Positions 59,998-64,000 of a stretch of 64,000 nucleotides of DNA are shown here, piece after piece. Each line of letters starts with the position of its first letter. Within the stretch, counting starts at the first letter, position 1. A program made the translations under genes and the position numbers. The DNA comes from an uncultured Eisenbergiella sp. GTDB taxonomy: Bacteria; Bacillota; Clostridia; Lachnospirales; Lachnospiraceae. Below the pieces are notes generated by a model, which saw only the letters and a list, made by a program, of their open reading frames with translations, was not told the origin of the DNA and ran no database searches. The stretch is taken from positions 1-64,000 of the forward strand of contig CAJUEL010000004.1 of assembly GCA_910585455.1 (NCBI GenBank), given 5' to 3'.

Positions 59998-60017
59998 ATT
60001 TTAGATTGATCTAAAAT
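59998..60017. promoter_or_regulatory. Palindromic operator candidate of the ArsR-type regulator
   Basis: ATTTTAGAT and ATCTAAAAT are perfect nine-base arms with a two-base centre. The form and spacing are those of ArsR/SmtB-type binding sites. It lies between the GH43 stop and the ArsR-type gene and suggests autoregulation. Confidence 0.6.
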
Positions 60018-60046
60018 ATTTACCCTTATACCCTTAATCGTTTCAT

Positions 60047-61003
60047 TCAATCCTCAAAGGAAAAAACCGGACGCTCCTGTTCGTCCCACTTCACCCGCAT
60101 CAGCATCGCATGGCGGTTCGGATTATAGAGCGGATCTCCCACGATCTCGGTCTCCGTCCTGGCATGGTATACCATCACGTCATTCCCCTGCTCATCCGTG
60201 GTGAAGGAATTATGTCCGGGACCATATATGCCTTTCTCATAGCTGCTTTTCAGCACCGGATAACGCTCCTTTTTCCAGGAAAGGGGATCTAAAAGATCCG
60301 CGTTTTCATCCGCCGTCAGCATGCCCATGCAGTAGGCGATTCCCGTCTCGCTCGCCGAATAGGTAAGATAGAGCTTACCGCCTCTTTTGATGACCGCGGG
60401 ACCCTCATTCACCCAGAAGCCCACCCGCTCCCAGTCATAGTCCGGCGTGGTCAGAAGCACCTGCACCGTCTTAAGCTGCCAGGGCGTCTCCATCTCCGCG
60501 ATATAGAGGTTGGAAATCTGTTTGCCCACGCCCACCTTTTCCGCCCACACATAGTAACGCTTTCCTTTATTTTCAAACACGGTGGCATCCAGAGAAAAGG
60601 CTTCAAAGGAAAACGGATCTTCCTTGGCGCGGCGCATCTTACCCTTTTCCACCCAGTTTCCGGTGAGGGGATCTGCGTCGGCGCACTCCAGCACATAGGG
60701 TCTGATTTCCCAGATATCGTCCGCCTCCCCGCCCGCGAAGTAAATATACCACTTTCCATCCAGCCAGTGCAGCTCCGGCGCCCAGATGTGCTCGCTCATC
60801 GGACCGCTCTCATGCTTTCTCCACACCACCGTCTCCTCCGCTTTTGCAAGCCCCGCCAGCGTGTCGGCATGCCGCAGCACAATGCTGTCATAGGCGGGCA
60901 CGGACGCCGTGAAATAGTAGGTACCGTCCACATGGCGGTATACATAAGGATCCGCCCGCTGTAAAATCCAGGGTTCATTCCATTTCAGTTCGTTTTCTTT
61001 CAT
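60047..61003 (-). CDS. Glycoside hydrolase family 43 enzyme
   Basis: A 318-residue five-bladed beta-propeller enzyme. The three acids of the family are visible: D18 in RADPYVYRHVDG (base), D139 in AFSLDATVF (modulator) and E200 in VNEGPAVIKRGG (acid). FHDPYI-type and IWAPELHWLDGKWY motifs agree. Typical activities are alpha-L-arabinofuranosidase or beta-xylosidase; alpha-arabinosidase fits best but is not decided. No signal peptide, so it is intracellular. AAAGGAG lies before the ATG. It sits between the third transporter and the ArsR-type regulator. Confidence 0.92.
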   Translation of the reverse strand: MKENELKWNEPWILQRADPYVYRHVDGTYYFTASVPAYDSIVLRHADTLAGLAKAEETVVWRKHESGPMSEHIWAPELHWLDGKWYIYFAGGEADDIWEIRPYVLECADADPLTGNWVEKGKMRRAKEDPFSFEAFSLDATVFENKGKRYYVWAEKVGVGKQISNLYIAEMETPWQLKTVQVLLTTPDYDWERVGFWVNEGPAVIKRGGKLYLTYSASETGIAYCMGMLTADENADLLDPLSWKKERYPVLKSSYEKGIYGPGHNSFTTDEQGNDVMVYHARTETEIVGDPLYNPNRHAMLMRVKWDEQERPVFSFED

Positions 61004-61105
61004 CGCATTCTCTCCTTTTTATACGCACACTGCCCCTTTTCTTCTATCATACCACTTTTTTACATTTTTCAAAAGTACTTTTTATAAAAGTATACATCAT
61101 ATTCC

Positions 61106-61138
61106 AAAAAAGGGAAGGGATTTCTCCCTTCCCCCTTT
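61106..61138 (-). terminator. Terminator of the third transporter operon
   Basis: A nine-base stem (GGGAAGGGA with its complement, four-base loop) is followed on the minus strand by a run of six T. It lies about 50 bases after the binding-protein stop and separates that operon from GH43. Confidence 0.8.
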
Positions 61139-61185
61139 GGAACCGGCGGCAGCCGCTATGAGGGCGCGCCGTCAAAAAATCCTTC

Positions 61186-62745
61186 TTATTCTGCAGGTGT
61201 CAGACCCGCGTCTTCCATCGCCTGTCTGTTGTATTCGTTCGCCTTTTCGGTCAGCTCTGTCACCCAGTCGTTGGCGTTCTTTTCTCCGTTGAATACGGAA
61301 TCTTCCACGCCTGCGTAAGGGCCCTCGCCGCCTACAAAGCCTGCGAAACCAGGAATCTGGCAATCGCCGAAGGGAATGACGCCCTGTTTGACCTGATCAA
61401 AATAGTCGTCAAAGTACTGACCGTATTTCTTATCCTTATCGGTCTGATCCGCTTCCGCCTTTTTCAGGGAAGGGAAGAAGGTGGTCTGATAGTCGGTCCA
61501 GATCGCTTCATCCATGGTCAGCGGAGCGGGCATGGACTGCTTCCAGATCTCAACGCCGGCTTCCTCGTCGGTCAGCGTCTTGTAGGCTTCCATCTTTGCC
61601 TGCCAGCCTTCCAGTCCCCAGCCCATGAACTTTAACAGCTCATACGCTTCTCTGGGATATTCGGTGCCGGAGGAAATGCCGCCGAAGTCCAATACGCCGA
61701 ATTTATATTTTGCGTTGGTGCCTTCCACGGAAGGGGTTGCATAAGGTACGAACTCAATGCCCTTGTTTCTGTATTCATCGGTGTCGAACAGGTTTAAGTA
61801 GGTCCAGAACGCGTCGATCTGGAAGCCGATCTTGCCGGAGAAGCCCGCCCATTCGTTGGAGCCCAGCCATGCCACGATCTCTTCCTCGGTCAGAGGCGCG
61901 CGGTATTTGCCCTTCATCAGGTCGCCCAGCGCGTTTACGCCCACCGCCCAGTTGGTCAGATCAAATTCCTTGCCGTTCCAGCCAAACTCGCCGATACAGT
62001 TCGGATCCGCAGCCACCGGATAATAGGTCACGATGGAGTGGAACTGGTTAAAGCCATAGATGCCCTCGTCAGGGGAGGTCACATCCTTGAACGCCTGAAT
62101 CATCTCATCCCAGGTCCAGTCCGTGGGAGGCATCGCCACGTTGAGCTTTTCAAACACCGCCATATCCGCATACAGCGCGTCCGGGAAGAATTTCATCGGT
62201 GTGGAAAGCTTCTGCGCAGAGCCATAGTAACCCAGCTTCGCGCCATTGATGGAGGGCAGGACGTTCTGGTTCTCCGGATCGTTCTCCCAGTACTCGGTCA
62301 TATCGCCCAGCAGGCTGTTGGAAAGAGCGAAGTCACAGTTGCCAAGGATCATGAAGCAGTCCGGTGTTTTTCCGGTGTTCACCAGGTTTAACAGCGTGTC
62401 GTTATACTCATCGCCCGCCGCCACGTAAACCACATTTACCTTGATGTTGGGGTACTTCTCCGTGAACTTCTCCGCCAGGTACTCCGTCAGCACCTTGTTA
62501 TCGAAGTTCATGTAGGTCAGTTCGATCTCGTCGGTGGTCATTTCCGGAAGGGCTGACGCTGCAGGAGCGCCCTCATCCGCTGCACCATCCTCTGCCGCGG
62601 CGCCGTCGTCTGCCGCTGCCGCACCGCTGTTGTCCGCCTCCTGGTTGGAACCGTTGTCAGACGGCGCTGCGCTGTTTCCGCATCCTGTCAGCATGGAAGC
62701 TACCATTGCCGTGCACAGAAGCGCGCTTAATACTTTCTTTTTCAT
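61186..62745 (-). CDS. ABC sugar-binding lipoprotein (family 1)
   Basis: A 519-residue binding lipoprotein. The lipobox LTGC has cysteine 22, followed by an Ala/Asp/Glu-rich linker. The binding domain starts EIELTYMNFDNKVLTEYLAE, with TWDEMIQAFKDVTSPDEGIY typical of family-1 sugar binders (UgpB/MalE-like). A longer frame reaches 62877, overlapping the permease; AGGAGG before 62745 settles the start. It follows a MalG-type permease, and differs from the two LplA-type binders elsewhere in the window. The nearby GH43 suggests an arabinose- or xylose-containing oligosaccharide. Confidence 0.93.
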   Translation of the reverse strand: MKKKVLSALLCTAMVASMLTGCGNSAAPSDNGSNQEADNSGAAAADDGAAAEDGAADEGAPAASALPEMTTDEIELTYMNFDNKVLTEYLAEKFTEKYPNIKVNVVYVAAGDEYNDTLLNLVNTGKTPDCFMILGNCDFALSNSLLGDMTEYWENDPENQNVLPSINGAKLGYYGSAQKLSTPMKFFPDALYADMAVFEKLNVAMPPTDWTWDEMIQAFKDVTSPDEGIYGFNQFHSIVTYYPVAADPNCIGEFGWNGKEFDLTNWAVGVNALGDLMKGKYRAPLTEEEIVAWLGSNEWAGFSGKIGFQIDAFWTYLNLFDTDEYRNKGIEFVPYATPSVEGTNAKYKFGVLDFGGISSGTEYPREAYELLKFMGWGLEGWQAKMEAYKTLTDEEAGVEIWKQSMPAPLTMDEAIWTDYQTTFFPSLKKAEADQTDKDKKYGQYFDDYFDQVKQGVIPFGDCQIPGFAGFVGGEGPYAGVEDSVFNGEKNANDWVTELTEKANEYNRQAMEDAGLTPAE

Positions 62746-62869
62746 ACTGTAAAATCCTCCTTTAAATTTTTTTATATGTGCCCGCCCCTTTTCATAAGAG
62801 GCGGGGATATAAAACCGCGTTACAGATTGCCGTGCTGTCTGCGGGCGGATACCCGCAGACGCATATGCA

Positions 62870-63883
62870 TTATTCACCCGTGATACCGGTCCGGTCCACG
62901 CTCTCCACGAACTGCTTTTGCAGGACGAAGTATAACAGCAGGACGGGCAGGATGGAAAGCATGGTCGCCGCCATCTTGATGCCCTCGTTTAAGCTGCCCA
63001 TGGCCTCACCGGTCACGGAGCCGCCCGCCTGGGAATAGCTGTCGTTGAAGCCCTTTAAGGCGACCATCAGCGTATTCCAGTAGCTGTCCCCCAGCACGCC
63101 GCACACATACAGCTGCGTCAGGTAGGACTCGTTCCAGTACCATACCAGCGAGAACAGAAATACCACCAGAATCGCCGGCGCCGCGGAAGGAACCGCGATC
63201 CGGATAAAGGTCTTAAAGTGCCCGCAGCCGTCGATCTTCGCCGCCTCGATCAGAGCCTGCGGGATCTGGCGGAAGAACTGGAAGAAGATCAGGATGTAGA
63301 GCTGCGCCTTGATTCCCTGCCCCAAAAGAGCCGGAAGCAAAAATGCCTTGATGGAATCCAGTATCTTCAAATCGTTGTACAAAAGATAGTTGGGCATCAT
63401 CGTAATCTGCGGCGGGATGATGAAGGAAAAGATCAAAATTCCCAGCATCACGTTTTTTAACGGAAAATCATACCGCGCAAAGCCGTAGCCGATGATGGCG
63501 CACATGACCATGTTGAGCAATGTGGGAAGCCCCACAATCACGACGGACTGCCAAAGCGTCTTCACATAATTCATGCTGGTGAAGGCATCCACATAGTTTT
63601 TCACATACAAAACGCTGGGGATCCAGTTGACGGAGCTGTCCAACAGATCCGCGCGCTGCATCAGGCTCTTGGAGATCATGTACAAAAGAGGATACAGATA
63701 CACGAAGCCGATACAGATCAAAAGACCGTAAATGGCGATCAGCTTGCCAACGCCCTGGGTATCCTTGGAACCGAAAAACCATTTTTTCACCGCATAGCGG
63801 TCGATTTTTCTCTTCGGGGCCGCTACTGCCTTAGCGGGCTGCTTTTGCTGCTTTGGCAACGCGTTTTGCTTTTTGCTTTTCAT
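62870..63883 (-). CDS. ABC sugar permease, MalG type
   Basis: A 337-residue membrane subunit. A charged, Lys/Ala-rich cytoplasmic N-terminus of ~35 residues precedes six helices. The EAA loop is ALIEAAKIDGCGHFKTFIRI. It overlaps the preceding gene by 53 bases. GGGGGGAG lies just before the ATG. Confidence 0.92.
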   Translation of the reverse strand: MKSKKQNALPKQQKQPAKAVAAPKRKIDRYAVKKWFFGSKDTQGVGKLIAIYGLLICIGFVYLYPLLYMISKSLMQRADLLDSSVNWIPSVLYVKNYVDAFTSMNYVKTLWQSVVIVGLPTLLNMVMCAIIGYGFARYDFPLKNVMLGILIFSFIIPPQITMMPNYLLYNDLKILDSIKAFLLPALLGQGIKAQLYILIFFQFFRQIPQALIEAAKIDGCGHFKTFIRIAVPSAAPAILVVFLFSLVWYWNESYLTQLYVCGVLGDSYWNTLMVALKGFNDSYSQAGGSVTGEAMGSLNEGIKMAATMLSILPVLLLYFVLQKQFVESVDRTGITGE

Positions 63884-64000
63884 ATTGCTCCCCCCTCTTC
63901 TCGATCTTCTTAATCAGCCGTTCCTGTTTCTTCTGTTCTTTTCTGAATTTCTTCGCTTTCTTCGCATAAACGTCCTTTTTCAGTGCCAGCGCCGCCGCAA
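63831..64000 (-). CDS. 3' end of an upstream gene, probably the MalF-type permease (partial)
   Basis: The visible 55 codons read as a very basic tail (for example KKDVYAKKAKKFRKEQKK and QERLIKKIEKRGEQYEKQKA) and end at a TAA at 63831-63833. The gene continues beyond the window. Its last 53 bases overlap the start of the MalG-type permease in another frame, so both termini are Lys/Ala-rich. By position it should be the partner permease; the tail would be cytoplasmic. The identity is positional, not from a motif. Confidence 0.55.
   Translation of the reverse strand, partial: AAALALKKDVYAKKAKKFRKEQKKQERLIKKIEKRGEQYEKQKAKRVAKAAKAAR

Noticed and set aside
1..64000. Prophage, insertion sequence or rRNA/tRNA genes
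   Set aside because: No transposase, integrase, phage structural gene, rRNA segment or tRNA cloverleaf was recognised on either strand by reading; a covariance-model search would be needed to exclude a tRNA fully.

Overview
The window looks like chromosomal DNA of a gut Lachnospiraceae-type bacterium (Firmicutes, Clostridia). The evidence is GC-rich genes with strong AGGAGG ribosome binding sites, lipoprotein sugar-binding proteins of Lachnospiraceae style, paired LplB/YtcP-type permeases, a YesM/YesN two-component pair, PepF, GH125 and two glycyl-radical-enzyme genes. No rRNA, tRNA, CRISPR array, transposase or phage structural gene was recognised.

Layout. 1-4.1 kb: an AraC/GyrI regulator, queH, and a horizontally acquired-looking AAA ATPase + TOPRIM gene pair; each unit is bordered by copies of a 30-bp palindromic repeat. 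4.1-18.7 kb: a glycan locus on the minus strand (ABC transporter, EEP-family phosphatase/nuclease, YesM/YesN pair, sulfatase, GH2 beta-mannosidase, YfcC-type carrier) with a second, divergent sulfatase. 18.8-22 kb: PepF and a GH125 alpha-mannosidase. 22-23.6 kb: gene-free DNA with two very long inverted repeats, then a decayed HipA-like kinase module. 23.7-30.6 kb: a DUF3788/DUF3795-type protein, RecQ, a second repeat cluster, and a sulfur/Fe-S group (nifS, nifU-type scaffold, metY) followed by a YitT protein. 30.7-38.8 kb: a glutaminase-A-like protein, a TetM-like GTPase, an AlbA_2 regulator apparently inserted at the 5' end of that GTPase gene, a 5'-3' exonuclease and an MFS carrier.

38.8-54.6 kb: the most interesting block. 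A minus-strand run encodes two permeases, a binding protein, an unrecognised TIM-barrel-like enzyme, a glycyl-radical activase, a glycyl radical enzyme with an unusual active-site motif, and a GH38 alpha-mannosidase. A divergent GntR/LacI-type regulator faces it, and matching short repeats lie at both promoters. This reads as an import, deglycosylation and radical-chemistry pathway for a mannose-containing or related compound; the substrate is not known. 54.6-58.8 kb: M23 peptidase, a GT-C-type membrane protein, a third long inverted repeat and the ribosome hibernation factor. 58.9-64 kb: an ArsR-type regulator with a large sensor domain, GH43, and a third ABC sugar transporter that runs off the end.

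Themes: several mannose-directed enzymes (GH2, GH125, GH38), two Cys-type sulfatases and three transporters point to host- or plant-glycan foraging. Long foldback DNA sits between divergent promoters, and small palindromes sit next to stop codons.
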